From contig JACKLW010000009.1 in assembly GCA_024235715.1 (NCBI GenBank), positions 1 to 64,000 of the forward strand: 64,000 nt of DNA, written 5' to 3'. Each line of letters opens with the position of its first letter. The first letter of the stretch is position 1. Made by a program: the position numbers and the translations under genes. This DNA comes from Accumulibacter sp. (GTDB taxonomy: Bacteria > Pseudomonadota > Gammaproteobacteria > Burkholderiales > Rhodocyclaceae). This document shows, piece after piece, positions 43,018-50,348 of the stretch. The notes beneath the pieces were generated by a model that saw nothing but the letters and a program-made list of their open reading frames with translations, did not search any database and was not told where the DNA came from.

Positions 43018-43804
43018 TGCCTGGCTGCTGGCCGACTGGCCGGCGCCGGCGAGGGTGCGCACCCTGCTTACCACGCGCACCGGTGGGGTGAGTGTCGCGC
43101 CGTACGCCAGCCTCAATCTTGGCGATCACGTTGGTGATGATCCGCGGGCCGTTGCCGAAAACCGTCAGCGGCTTGCCGCGCGCCTGCCTGCGTCACCCTG
43201 CTGGCTGCAGCAGGTGCACGGCACGACCGTGGTGGACCTGGCGGCTGTTCGCTCAGACGAGGTCGCCGTGGCCGATGCGGCGTTTTCACGACTTCCCGGC
43301 GCCGTCTGTGCGGTAATGACGGCGGACTGTCTGCCGGTTCTCTTCTGCGATCGATCAGGCAGCGTCGTTGCTGCCGCGCATGCCGGTTGGCGTGGTCTGC
43401 AGGCTGGTATTCTCGAACGCACGGTGGCAGCCATGGGTGTGCCCGGCGAGCGCTTGCTGGCCTATCTGGGGCCAGCCATCGGTGGCCGGGCTTTCGAGGT
43501 TGGCGATGACGTGCGCAGCGCGTTTGTCGGCGACCATGACGATGCGGCCGCCGCTTTCATACCTGCGCCGAAGGCTCCGCAGCCTGAGGTCGAAGCGCAC
43601 GGCGGGCAGCCGGCGCGCCCCCTGTCGGGCGGCTGGCTGGCCGATATCTGTCTGCTGGCAAGGCACAGCCTGCGGCGTGCCGGGGTTGACGCCGTATATG
43701 GCGGTGGCTACTGCACGCTGCATGAAACGAAGCGTTTTTTTTCCTATCGGCGCGATCGGGTGACCGGGCGGATGGCGTCGCTGATCTGGCTGTCCGACGA
43801 CTGA
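43007..43804 (+). CDS. pgeF: PgeF/YfiH multicopper-type purine nucleoside phosphorylase
   Basis: About 265 residues from GTG 43007 (GAGG 7 bases upstream, overlapping the rluD stop); ATG 42983 is possible. Motifs: LLTTRTGGVSVAPYASLNLG, VHGTTVVDL, AVMTADCLPVLFCD and AAHAGWRGLQAGILERTVAA, with a metal-site Cys/His pattern ending in GYCTLHETKRFFSYRRD. Family members were first called polyphenol oxidases and act on adenosine and related nucleosides. Coupled to rluD. Confidence 0.9.
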   Translation: MNNDAWLLADWPAPARVRTLLTTRTGGVSVAPYASLNLGDHVGDDPRAVAENRQRLAARLPASPCWLQQVHGTTVVDLAAVRSDEVAVADAAFSRLPGAVCAVMTADCLPVLFCDRSGSVVAAAHAGWRGLQAGILERTVAAMGVPGERLLAYLGPAIGGRAFEVGDDVRSAFVGDHDDAAAAFIPAPKAPQPEVEAHGGQPARPLSGGWLADICLLARHSLRRAGVDAVYGGGYCTLHETKRFFSYRRDRVTGRMASLIWLSDD

Positions 43805-44029
43805 TCAGTGGTCGGGCCGCTCATCATCGGTAGCACTGCCGTTAGCGCCAGATTCTCCAGCCGCGCGGGCGGCGCGGCGCCGCCGCGCCGGGCCCCCGAA
43901 CAGCCACAGCAACAGTGCCGACGGCAGCAGGCCATAGAAGGTCAGGGTCAGTACGCCGGCAACGACGCTGCTCTCGGTCAGCGCCATCAATGCGGTGACG
44001 TACAGCCAGCCGATCACGATGATATACAT
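43805..44029 (-). CDS. Small conserved membrane protein
   Basis: 74 residues, MYIIVIGWLYVTALMALTES then VLTLTFYGLLPSALLLWLFG, two helices and a basic, polar tail. It resembles a short betaproteobacterial family of unknown role. The start is taken at ATG 44029; a longer frame to 44131 or 44347 has no family-like content. A TATAAT-like box lies just before ATG 44029. Convergent with pgeF, immediately adjacent. Confidence 0.6.
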   Translation of the reverse strand: MYIIVIGWLYVTALMALTESSVVAGVLTLTFYGLLPSALLLWLFGGPARRRRAARAAGESGANGSATDDERPDH

Positions 44030-44567
44030 GAGTGCATTATAGGGGGGGCTGCGGTGTTCCGGCGATGCCGGCGCCAGCCGCGTTGCTGCTGCAGCGGCGC
44101 GCGCCTCGCCGTCACCCTGGACGTTCGCCATGTCGCTATTGACAGTGTCGATGCTGCAATGCAAGATGCACGACCGGCGTATGTGGGTATTTCCTGTTCG
44201 CAGCTCTTGCCCTGCTTCCCGTGAGGACCAGCCCATGTCGATGCCGCAAGCTTGGCTTTCGTCCACGGCAGAGGGCTGCTTGCAGGCCGGCGGAGGTCTG
44301 GCGCGGGGGTTCCGCGAAATGGCTCCAAGGCCGGCAGGCCTCGTCAACAGAGCGTTGTCGTGGGAGAATGCCGGCTGACGTTCCCGTCAACACATCTCGA
44401 CGACGCGAGAAGACCGCCAGTCCGGTCTTTGGCCGTTGGTGGTCCTGGAGAGAAGAACTGTTGCCCGGCCGTGGCGGGAAGCTCCGTTTGGGGCGGTCAG
44501 TAGATGTTGTAATCGTGGTGGTGGATTGCCGCCAGTTGTTTCAATTGCCAACAGGAGAGGAATAGTT
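44030..44567. other. Intergenic region upstream of phaB
   Basis: About 540 bases with no accepted gene. It contains the promoter for phaB and, on the minus strand, the TATAAT-like box of the small membrane gene. An AAGACCG/CGGTCTT stem lies at about 44411-44432. PhaR binding in this region would be plausible by analogy with other pha operons, but no clear consensus was picked out. Confidence 0.45.
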
Positions 44568-45311
44568 ATGACGCAACGTGTTGCTTTGGTTACAGGTGCC
44601 ATGGGCGGGATCGGTACGGCTATTTGCCAGGAACTGGCCAAGGCCGGTCACAAGGTGGTTGCCGCTTACCATCCGGAGTTCGACAAGCCGGAAGAGTGGA
44701 CAAAGGCCATGGAAGAAGCCGGTTTCAAGGACTTCATCTGTGTTGCCGGTGACGTCTCCGACTACGATTCGTGCGTCGCCCTTACCGCCGAGGCGGAAGC
44801 CAAGGCAGGTCCGATCGACATTCTGGTAAACAACGCCGGGATCACACGTGACAAGATGTTCGCGCGGATGGAACTGGCCCAGTGGAATGCCGTGATCTCG
44901 ACCAACCTGAACAGCCTGTTCAACATGACCAAGCAGGTCTCGGCGAAGATGGCCGAGCGCGGCTGGGGCCGGATCATCAACATCTCGTCGCTCAACGGCC
45001 TCAAGGGTCAGGCTGGCCAGACCAACTACTCTGCGGCGAAGGCCGGCGTGATCGGTTTCACCAAGGCGCTTGCCGCCGAGGTGGCCGCCAAGGGCGTGAC
45101 GGTCAACGCCATCTGCCCGGGCTACGTCGCCACGCCGATGGTCATGGCCATCAAACCGGAAATTCTGCAGGGCATCATCGACACGGTGCCGATGAAGCGC
45201 TTGGCCAAGCCGGAAGAGATTGGCGGTGCCTGCGCCTATCTGGCGTCGGATATCGCCGGTTTCATGACCGGTTCGACGATGAACATCTGTGGTGGTCTCT
45301 ACTACCAGTAG
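44568..45311 (+). CDS. phaB: Acetoacetyl-CoA reductase
   Basis: 247 residues, classical SDR. VTGAMGGIGTAICQELAKAG binds NADP(H); ILVNNAGITRDKMFARM and YSAAKAGVIGFTKALA include the catalytic Ser-Tyr-Lys. The Q/N-rich NISSLNGLKGQAGQTNYSAAK segment is diagnostic of PhaB over FabG. It supplies 3-hydroxybutyryl-CoA for PHB. AGGAGAGG ribosome site; followed by a strong terminator. PhaA/PhaC are not in this window. Confidence 0.94.
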   Translation: MTQRVALVTGAMGGIGTAICQELAKAGHKVVAAYHPEFDKPEEWTKAMEEAGFKDFICVAGDVSDYDSCVALTAEAEAKAGPIDILVNNAGITRDKMFARMELAQWNAVISTNLNSLFNMTKQVSAKMAERGWGRIINISSLNGLKGQAGQTNYSAAKAGVIGFTKALAAEVAAKGVTVNAICPGYVATPMVMAIKPEILQGIIDTVPMKRLAKPEEIGGACAYLASDIAGFMTGSTMNICGGLYYQ

Positions 45312-45338
45312 GCGATTTTTCGTATTGCGGTAGGCAGG

Positions 45339-45367
45339 ACAGGCCCCGGAAGGGGCCTGTTTTTTTT
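45339..45367 (+). terminator. Strong rho-independent terminator after phaB
   Basis: ACAGGCCCC and GGGGCCTGT form a 9-bp stem around GGAA (45339-45360), then seven T residues. It isolates phaB from phaR. Confidence 0.92.
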
Positions 45368-45451
45368 CGCTGGAGTATAATTGTGTTGCACCGCACCACG
45401 GAGCGCGAGTTTGCGTTCGTCGAGTCACATGCAGATGGAGGAAGCGTCGTC

Positions 45452-46027
45452 ATGCCCGAGCAGTTGCGACTGATCAAGAAATACCCGAATCGTCGCCTTT
45501 ACGATACCAAGACAAGTGCCTACATCACCTTGAGCGACGTAAAGGACCTCGTTGTGAGCCGCGAGGTCTTCAATGTCCTGGACGCCAAGACCGGCGAGGA
45601 CATTACGCGCGCGATCCTGCTGCAGATCATTCTCGAGGAGGAAGCGGCAGGCGTGCCCTTGTTCACGACCGACCTCCTGGCGCAGATGATCCGCTTCTAC
45701 GGGCACGCAATGCAGGGCATGCTCGGCAAGTACCTGGAGACCAACATCAAGTCGTTCGTCGATTTCCAGAAGAAGTTGCAGGAGCAGTCGCAGTCTCTCT
45801 ACGGGGAAAGCAGCAGCCAGATGCAGAACGACATGTGGTCGCAGTTCATGAATTTCCAGGGACCGGCGATGCAGACGATGATGAGCACCTACATGGAACA
45901 GAGCAGGAAGATGCTTCATCAGATGCAGGATCAACTGAAGACGCAGACCCGGACGCTGTTCAATGGCATACCGCTGCCCGGATTTCCTGCCGATTCGCCC
46001 AAGCGGACACACGATTCCGAGAAGTAG
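45452..46027 (+). CDS. phaR: Polyhydroxyalkanoate synthesis repressor PhaR
   Basis: 191 residues. The N-terminal PHB/PHA-accumulation-regulator DNA-binding domain is LRLIKKYPNRRLYDTKTSAY followed by ITLSDVKDLVVSREVFNVLD. A PHB-granule-associated region follows (QMIRFYGHAMQGMLGKYLET). PhaR represses phasin and pha promoters until it is titrated by PHA granules. The Met/Gln-rich C-terminus is usual. GGAGGA ribosome site 9 bases upstream of ATG 45452. Lies 140 bases after phaB with its own presumptive promoter. Confidence 0.93.
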   Translation: MPEQLRLIKKYPNRRLYDTKTSAYITLSDVKDLVVSREVFNVLDAKTGEDITRAILLQIILEEEAAGVPLFTTDLLAQMIRFYGHAMQGMLGKYLETNIKSFVDFQKKLQEQSQSLYGESSSQMQNDMWSQFMNFQGPAMQTMMSTYMEQSRKMLHQMQDQLKTQTRTLFNGIPLPGFPADSPKRTHDSEK

Positions 46028-46122
46028 ATCCGGTCGTTTGCGCGGCCGAGGCACACAGGCAGCACGCCCTGTTCGGTCAGGCGTCGCTGACGAAGGGTTC
46101 TCCCTGGACCCCGGACGGCAAA

Positions 46123-46154
46123 CGGCGCCTGGCTACTTCCGTAGTCAGGCGCCG
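46123..46154. terminator. Bidirectional hairpin between phaR and mmdB
   Basis: GGCGCCTGGCTAC (46124-46136) and GTAGTCAGGCGCC (46141-46153) form a 13-bp stem with one G.U pair, TTCC loop, closed by a further C-G pair. T tracts on either side are weak (GCCTTCTTGG on the plus strand). It separates two convergent transcription units. Confidence 0.55.
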
Positions 46155-46186
46155 CCTTCTTGGCAAGCGCTTGCGCTGCCGGGCCG

Positions 46187-47392
46187 CTAGCGCAAAAGCG
46201 AGATGAATACCGCGGCGATAATCGCAGAGGTGATCACGCCACTGATGCTCGCTCCCAGCGCCTGCGGCATGACGATCGCCCCCGGGTTGGCTGCCGTCGC
46301 GACTTTCTGGACGATCTTGGCGGTTGTCGGCACGCAACTCACGCCAGCGATGCCAACGATGGGGTTGAACTTGCCGCCCGTCCAGAAATAGAGAATATAA
46401 CCACCGAGCAGTCCACCAAGCGCTGAAACACCCAAGGCGAGCATACCTAGAAGCAGAAGCTTCAAGACGGTCGGGTCGAGCAGCGTGTTGGCCTCGCAGA
46501 GAACGCCCAGGGTGAGACCGAGAAAGAAGGTCGCGCCGTAGAGGAAGGTCTCGCCGAGCAGCTTGCTGAAGTTTTCGAGGCCGCTTTCGCGAATGGCGAC
46601 ACCGACAAACAGCGAGAAGAACAAGGGTGCCGCTACCGGAAATAGCAGGCACAACAGGGTCGAGGCGATCACCGCAAAAATCAGCTTCTGCGAACGGCTG
46701 ATCTTTGGGCCTTGATCCCCGATCATGCTGATTCCACGGATGTGCTTGGGTACCAGCCACTTGATCATGTACGGGTAGACGCCGTAGGTCAGACCGAGAT
46801 AGAGGTAACCGACGACGGTGATCGACACGAACAGATGCTTGGCCAGAATCAGCGAGGTAAACAGCACCATCGGTCCGTCCGCGCCGCCGATGGTGGCCAC
46901 CGAGGCCGCCTCGGGCTCGGTGAGGCCGAGAGCGATGGCGAACGGGAAGACGACGAAGGTCCCGAGTTCGGCAAACAGGGCAATGAACATGCTCTGGAAA
47001 GGGCGGGCCATGACGTATCCGACATCCAGCAGAACGCCGATACCCATGAAGACCAGACAGGCGATCAGGCCGTTGCTGAAGGTGAGCGTGTAGACCGGCT
47101 GCAACCAGTCGATCTGCAGGATGTTCATCAACTGGATCGGATCGGTAATCAACGGGTCGACGAACAGCGTTCCCGGCTTGCCCCCTTCAAGGAACATCAC
47201 CGCGGCATTTACCGACGACATGCCCATGCCCATTGGGATCATCAGCAGCGGCTCAAGAACATTCTTGGAGCCCAGATAGATGAGCAAGAAGCCAAGCAAC
47301 ATCAGGAAGATGCGTCCGATCATGATCTTCGGTTCGGACGCCACCAGTGTGGCCAGACCCTGGAACAGGTCAACTAGATTTATGCTTTCCAT
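46187..47392 (-). CDS. mmdB: Na+-translocating decarboxylase beta subunit
   Basis: 401 residues, about 9-11 helices. Family signatures: SLFVGVAIRESGLENFSKLL, GATFFLGLTLGVLCEANTLL, LGGLLGGYILYFWTGGKFNP and IVGIAGVSCVPTTAKIVQKV, with MGMGMSSVNAAVMFLEGGKP. The beta subunit decarboxylates carboxybiotin and pumps Na+ out. It is the last gene of the mmd operon (48261-49814, 47898, 47484, 46187). Confidence 0.92.
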   Translation of the reverse strand: MESINLVDLFQGLATLVASEPKIMIGRIFLMLLGFLLIYLGSKNVLEPLLMIPMGMGMSSVNAAVMFLEGGKPGTLFVDPLITDPIQLMNILQIDWLQPVYTLTFSNGLIACLVFMGIGVLLDVGYVMARPFQSMFIALFAELGTFVVFPFAIALGLTEPEAASVATIGGADGPMVLFTSLILAKHLFVSITVVGYLYLGLTYGVYPYMIKWLVPKHIRGISMIGDQGPKISRSQKLIFAVIASTLLCLLFPVAAPLFFSLFVGVAIRESGLENFSKLLGETFLYGATFFLGLTLGVLCEANTLLDPTVLKLLLLGMLALGVSALGGLLGGYILYFWTGGKFNPIVGIAGVSCVPTTAKIVQKVATAANPGAIVMPQALGASISGVITSAIIAAVFISLLR

Positions 47393-47483
47393 GCGCTTCA
47401 GTCCTCGCGCCTCGCCTCAGCACCCAGCGGTCCGCGAATCAGCGTGCCGACCGTATGGGTGCCGGGTTCCGGCTGATATCCGC

Positions 47484-47885
47484 TCACGCGATTGTCAACA
47501 GGGGCTGTCCGCCCTCGATGGGATCTCCGGCTGCGACCAGAACCCGGGTCACCTGGCCGGCGCGAGTGGCCATCACGGGTGTCTTCATCTTCATCGCTTC
47601 GAGCACCATCAGCCGATCGCCGGCCGCGACCGTCTGGCCGACCTTGACGTTGACTTCAACGACCGTTCCACCCATGCCGGCGACGACATCGCCATCCCCG
47701 GCTGCTGCCGCAGCGGCGGCAACCGGTGCAGCGGCTGCAGCCGGTGCGGCAGAACCAGCCGCTGGTGCCGCGCCCGCAGCAGCGGCCGGCGGCGGTGAGG
47801 AGGGCGCCGGCTGGCCGGCCGTGAGTTCCAGTACGCTGACGTCGTATTCGCGTCCGTTCACCGTGACCTTGAATTGTCTGGGCAT
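47484..47885 (-). CDS. mmdC: Biotin carboxyl-carrier subunit
   Basis: 133 residues. N-terminal MPRQFKVTVNGREYDVSVLE is followed by a 45-residue Pro/Ala-rich hinge (PAPSSPPPAAAAGAAPAAGS and on), then the biotinyl domain with the EAMKM biotinylation site (VLEAMKMKTPVMATRAGQVT). It shuttles CO2 between the carboxyltransferase and the membrane beta subunit. The hinge length suits this role. Confidence 0.92.
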   Translation of the reverse strand: MPRQFKVTVNGREYDVSVLELTAGQPAPSSPPPAAAAGAAPAAGSAAPAAAAAPVAAAAAAAGDGDVVAGMGGTVVEVNVKVGQTVAAGDRLMVLEAMKMKTPVMATRAGQVTRVLVAAGDPIEGGQPLLTIA

Positions 47886-47897
47886 ATCGTGCTCCTG

Positions 47898-48236
47898 TTA
47901 TCGGTTGCTTCGCGCGGGAGCGTGGTGCCCCGGCGTATGAGATGAGTGCTGGGCGGCGCGGCCGCCGATTGCCCAGCCATGACTAGGTTGTGAGATGTGC
48001 AATATGCGGTGCGGGCCGATGGCCGCGAAGATTGCCGCCGAGAGAGCGGCGATATCCTCTTCGGGAACGCCAAGGAGTACCGGGCAAACCGTTCCGGTCG
48101 GAACCTCGACCGGTTTGCTCTTTTCCATTCTGGCGGTCACTGAAACCAGCACCTTGATCAGCACGGCCACGATCAGCGACACGACAATGGCGATGCCGTA
48201 GACCTGTAGCGATTTGATGATGGCTGCTGTCAGCAT
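47898..48236 (-). CDS. mmdD: Decarboxylase gamma/delta-type membrane subunit (OadG-like)
   Basis: About 112 residues. A single N-terminal helix (MLTAAIIKSLQVYGIAIVVS LIVAVLIKVLVSV, broken for display) is followed by a soluble part (TGTVCPVLLGVPEEDIAALS). This matches OadG/MmdD-type small subunits that stabilise the complex. The C-terminal tail (RAAQHSSHTPGHHAPARSNR) is His-rich. ATG 48236 is chosen because GAAGGA precedes it; GTG 48257 is in frame. Confidence 0.72.
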   Translation of the reverse strand: MLTAAIIKSLQVYGIAIVVSLIVAVLIKVLVSVTARMEKSKPVEVPTGTVCPVLLGVPEEDIAALSAAIFAAIGPHRILHISQPSHGWAIGGRAAQHSSHTPGHHAPARSNR

Positions 48237-48260
48237 TGGGTGTATTCCTTCCGTCACCGG

Positions 48261-49814
48261 TTACATTGGGATGTTGCCGTGTTTCTTGGTCGGCCGGAGT
48301 TCGCGCTTGTCGAGCACCTTGCGCAACGCCAGGGCGACCATCCAGCGCGTGTCCTGCGGTTCTATGACGTCGGAGATATAGAAATTGCTCGCCGAAACGT
48401 AGGGCGAGGCGAATTTTTCCCGGTATTCCTGGGCCAACTCGGCCGCTTTCTCCGACTTGTCCTCCGCGTCGGCGATTTCCTTGCGGTAGAGGATCTTGAC
48501 AGCCGCCTCGGCACCCATGACCGCAATCTCTGCCGTTGGCCAGGCGAAAACCATGTCGGCGCCCATTTCCTGGCTGCACATGGCCAGATACGATCCGCCG
48601 TAAGCCTTGCGCAGGATCACCGTGATCTTTGGCGTGGTGCAGGAGCCGTAGGCAAAAAGCATTTTCGCGCCGTGGCGAATGATGCCGCCGCGCTCCTGCT
48701 CCACTCCCGGCAGGAAACCGGGAACGTCGACCAGCGTCACGACCGGGACGTTGAACACGTTGCAGGTGCGCACGAAGCGGGCGACCTTGTCGGCCGCGTT
48801 GAGGTCGAGCGCCCCGGCCATCACCATCGGCTGGTTGGCGACGAGCCCGATGACCACGCCACTGATGCGCGCGAAGCCGACGATGATGTTGCGGGCGAAG
48901 CCGGCATGAACTTCCAGCAACTCGCCGTTGTCTACCAGGCGACGGATGATGGCGTACATGTCCAAGGGTTCGGAGGGAGCGTCCGGGAGGCAGTCGTTGA
49001 TCCCGGGATCTTCCATCTCCTCGATCGGCACCGTCAGGTCGTGCGGGGGATCCTCGGTGTTGTTGGCGGGCAGATACGAGAGCAACTGCTTGACCACGCC
49101 GATGGCGTGCTGGTCGTCTTCGGCGATGAAGTGGGCATTGCCGCTGACCGTGGCGTGCATCTCGGCACCGCCGACTTCGGCCATCGTCGTTGCGCGACCG
49201 GTCACCGCCTTGATTACCTGTGGTCCGGTAAGGAACATGTGCGCGTTTTCACGCGTCATGATCACGAAGTCCATCAACGCGGGCGAGTAAGCCGCACCGC
49301 CGGCGCAGGGGCCGCAGATAACGGCGATCTGCGGCACCACCCCCGAGAGCAGGACGTTTGAGTAGAACACGTCGCCGTAGCCGGAAAGGGCATCGACACC
49401 TTCCTGGATGCGCGCGCCGCCTGAATCCTTGAAGGCCACCACCGGCACGCCATTCTTGAGCGCATGGCGCATGATGCGGTTGATCTTCCTGGCCTGCATC
49501 TTGCCAAGCGTTCCGGCGACGACGCTGAAGTCCTGGCTGAACGAGGCGACCTGCATGGCACCGACGTAGCCGGTGCCAACCACGACGCCGTCGGCGGGCA
49601 GGACCTTGGTGGCCATGCCGAAGTTGGTCGAGCTGTGCGAAGCATGCAAGCCCAACTCCTGGAATGTTCCGTCCTCAAACAGCGTGTTGAGGCGCTCACG
49701 AGCTGACAACAACCCTTTGGCGTGCAGCGCCTCCAACTTCTCTGGGCTGACGTTTTCGGTCAGCTTTGCGCGCTTGGTGCGCAGCTTGTCTAACAATTCC
49801 GGTCGTATCGTCAT
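48261..49814 (-). CDS. mmdA: Methylmalonyl-CoA decarboxylase alpha (carboxyltransferase) subunit
   Basis: 517 residues, acyl-CoA carboxyltransferase fold. Motifs: HASHSSTNFGMATKVLPADG, GGARIQEGVDALSGYGDVFY, GPCAGGAAYSPALMDFVIMT, VDVPGFLPGVEQERGGIIRH and YGGSYLAMCSQEMGADMVFA. It transfers the carboxyl group of methylmalonyl-CoA to biotin. Propionyl-CoA carboxylase beta chains look similar, but the beta, gamma-like and biotin-carrier neighbours fix this as the Na+-pump decarboxylase. AGGA lies 6 bases before the ATG. Confidence 0.93.
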   Translation of the reverse strand: MTIRPELLDKLRTKRAKLTENVSPEKLEALHAKGLLSARERLNTLFEDGTFQELGLHASHSSTNFGMATKVLPADGVVVGTGYVGAMQVASFSQDFSVVAGTLGKMQARKINRIMRHALKNGVPVVAFKDSGGARIQEGVDALSGYGDVFYSNVLLSGVVPQIAVICGPCAGGAAYSPALMDFVIMTRENAHMFLTGPQVIKAVTGRATTMAEVGGAEMHATVSGNAHFIAEDDQHAIGVVKQLLSYLPANNTEDPPHDLTVPIEEMEDPGINDCLPDAPSEPLDMYAIIRRLVDNGELLEVHAGFARNIIVGFARISGVVIGLVANQPMVMAGALDLNAADKVARFVRTCNVFNVPVVTLVDVPGFLPGVEQERGGIIRHGAKMLFAYGSCTTPKITVILRKAYGGSYLAMCSQEMGADMVFAWPTAEIAVMGAEAAVKILYRKEIADAEDKSEKAAELAQEYREKFASPYVSASNFYISDVIEPQDTRWMVALALRKVLDKRELRPTKKHGNIPM

Positions 49815-50182
49815 CTGAAATCCTAACGGGTGGCTAAGTTGGAACTAACTCGCAGCGGCGGGGCTCGCGACTTTCCGGCAGCGTAGTATCCATACTTTTG
49901 CAGGCAGTGGCTAGTGTTTTGAAAATCATTTACAACAATTTCTGGCGGGGAAAAGCCGTCGCAATGGCGTACCGATGGTGGCCGCGAGCAAGGGGTCGGG
50001 AAACCCCCGGTGCCCGTATCCCGGCGTCTTGTCGGGGCGCGAATGGGGCAATGACAGCGATCCGTGCGATCCCGCTCGGGGCGCTGCGTGCCTGACGTAC
50101 AATGCGCAGTTGGCCTGTCGTCGCCGTCTGGCGGGCCCGGGCAAGGTGCGGGCTGGCAAGCAATTCTCCAGGCGGAAGATAC
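49815..50182. other. Upstream region of the mmd operon
   Basis: About 370 bases with no credible gene. On the minus strand an A+T-rich segment (49905-49945) with TTGTAA-like and TATGGAT-like boxes could supply an mmdA promoter, though spacing was not convincing. The tRNA terminator starts at 50183. Confidence 0.4.
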
Positions 50183-50210
50183 AAAAAAAGCCCTGAAAAA
50201 TCAGAGCTTT
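50183..50210 (-). terminator. Intrinsic terminator downstream of tRNA-Leu
   Basis: On the minus strand AGCTCTGA (from 50208) pairs with TCAGGGCT (to 50189), one G.U, around a TTTT loop, followed by a T tract (50183-50188 on the plus strand are A). It follows the tRNA by about 14 bases. Confidence 0.8.
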
Positions 50211-50223
50211 CGTTGTTTTGGTA

Positions 50224-50310
50224 TGGTGCCCAAGAGAGGAATCGAACCTCCACGGTGTTGCCACCACTAGGACCTGAACCTAGCGCGTCTACCAATTTCG
50301 CCACCTGGGC
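50224..50310 (-). tRNA. tRNA-Leu (anticodon CAG)
   Basis: 87 bases with encoded CCA. Acceptor GCCCAGG at 50310 pairs with CTTGGGC plus A-CCA at 50224. The anticodon stem CTAGG/CCTAG encloses TTCAGGT, giving anticodon CAG, which reads CUG, a frequent codon in this G+C-rich genome. A long variable arm (TGGTGGCAACACC-type) and GGTTCGATTCC T-arm confirm a class II tRNA-Leu. Confidence 0.95.
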
Positions 50311-50348
50311 ATTTCCAGAACGGCCGAATTCTATAGGAACAAGAACAA

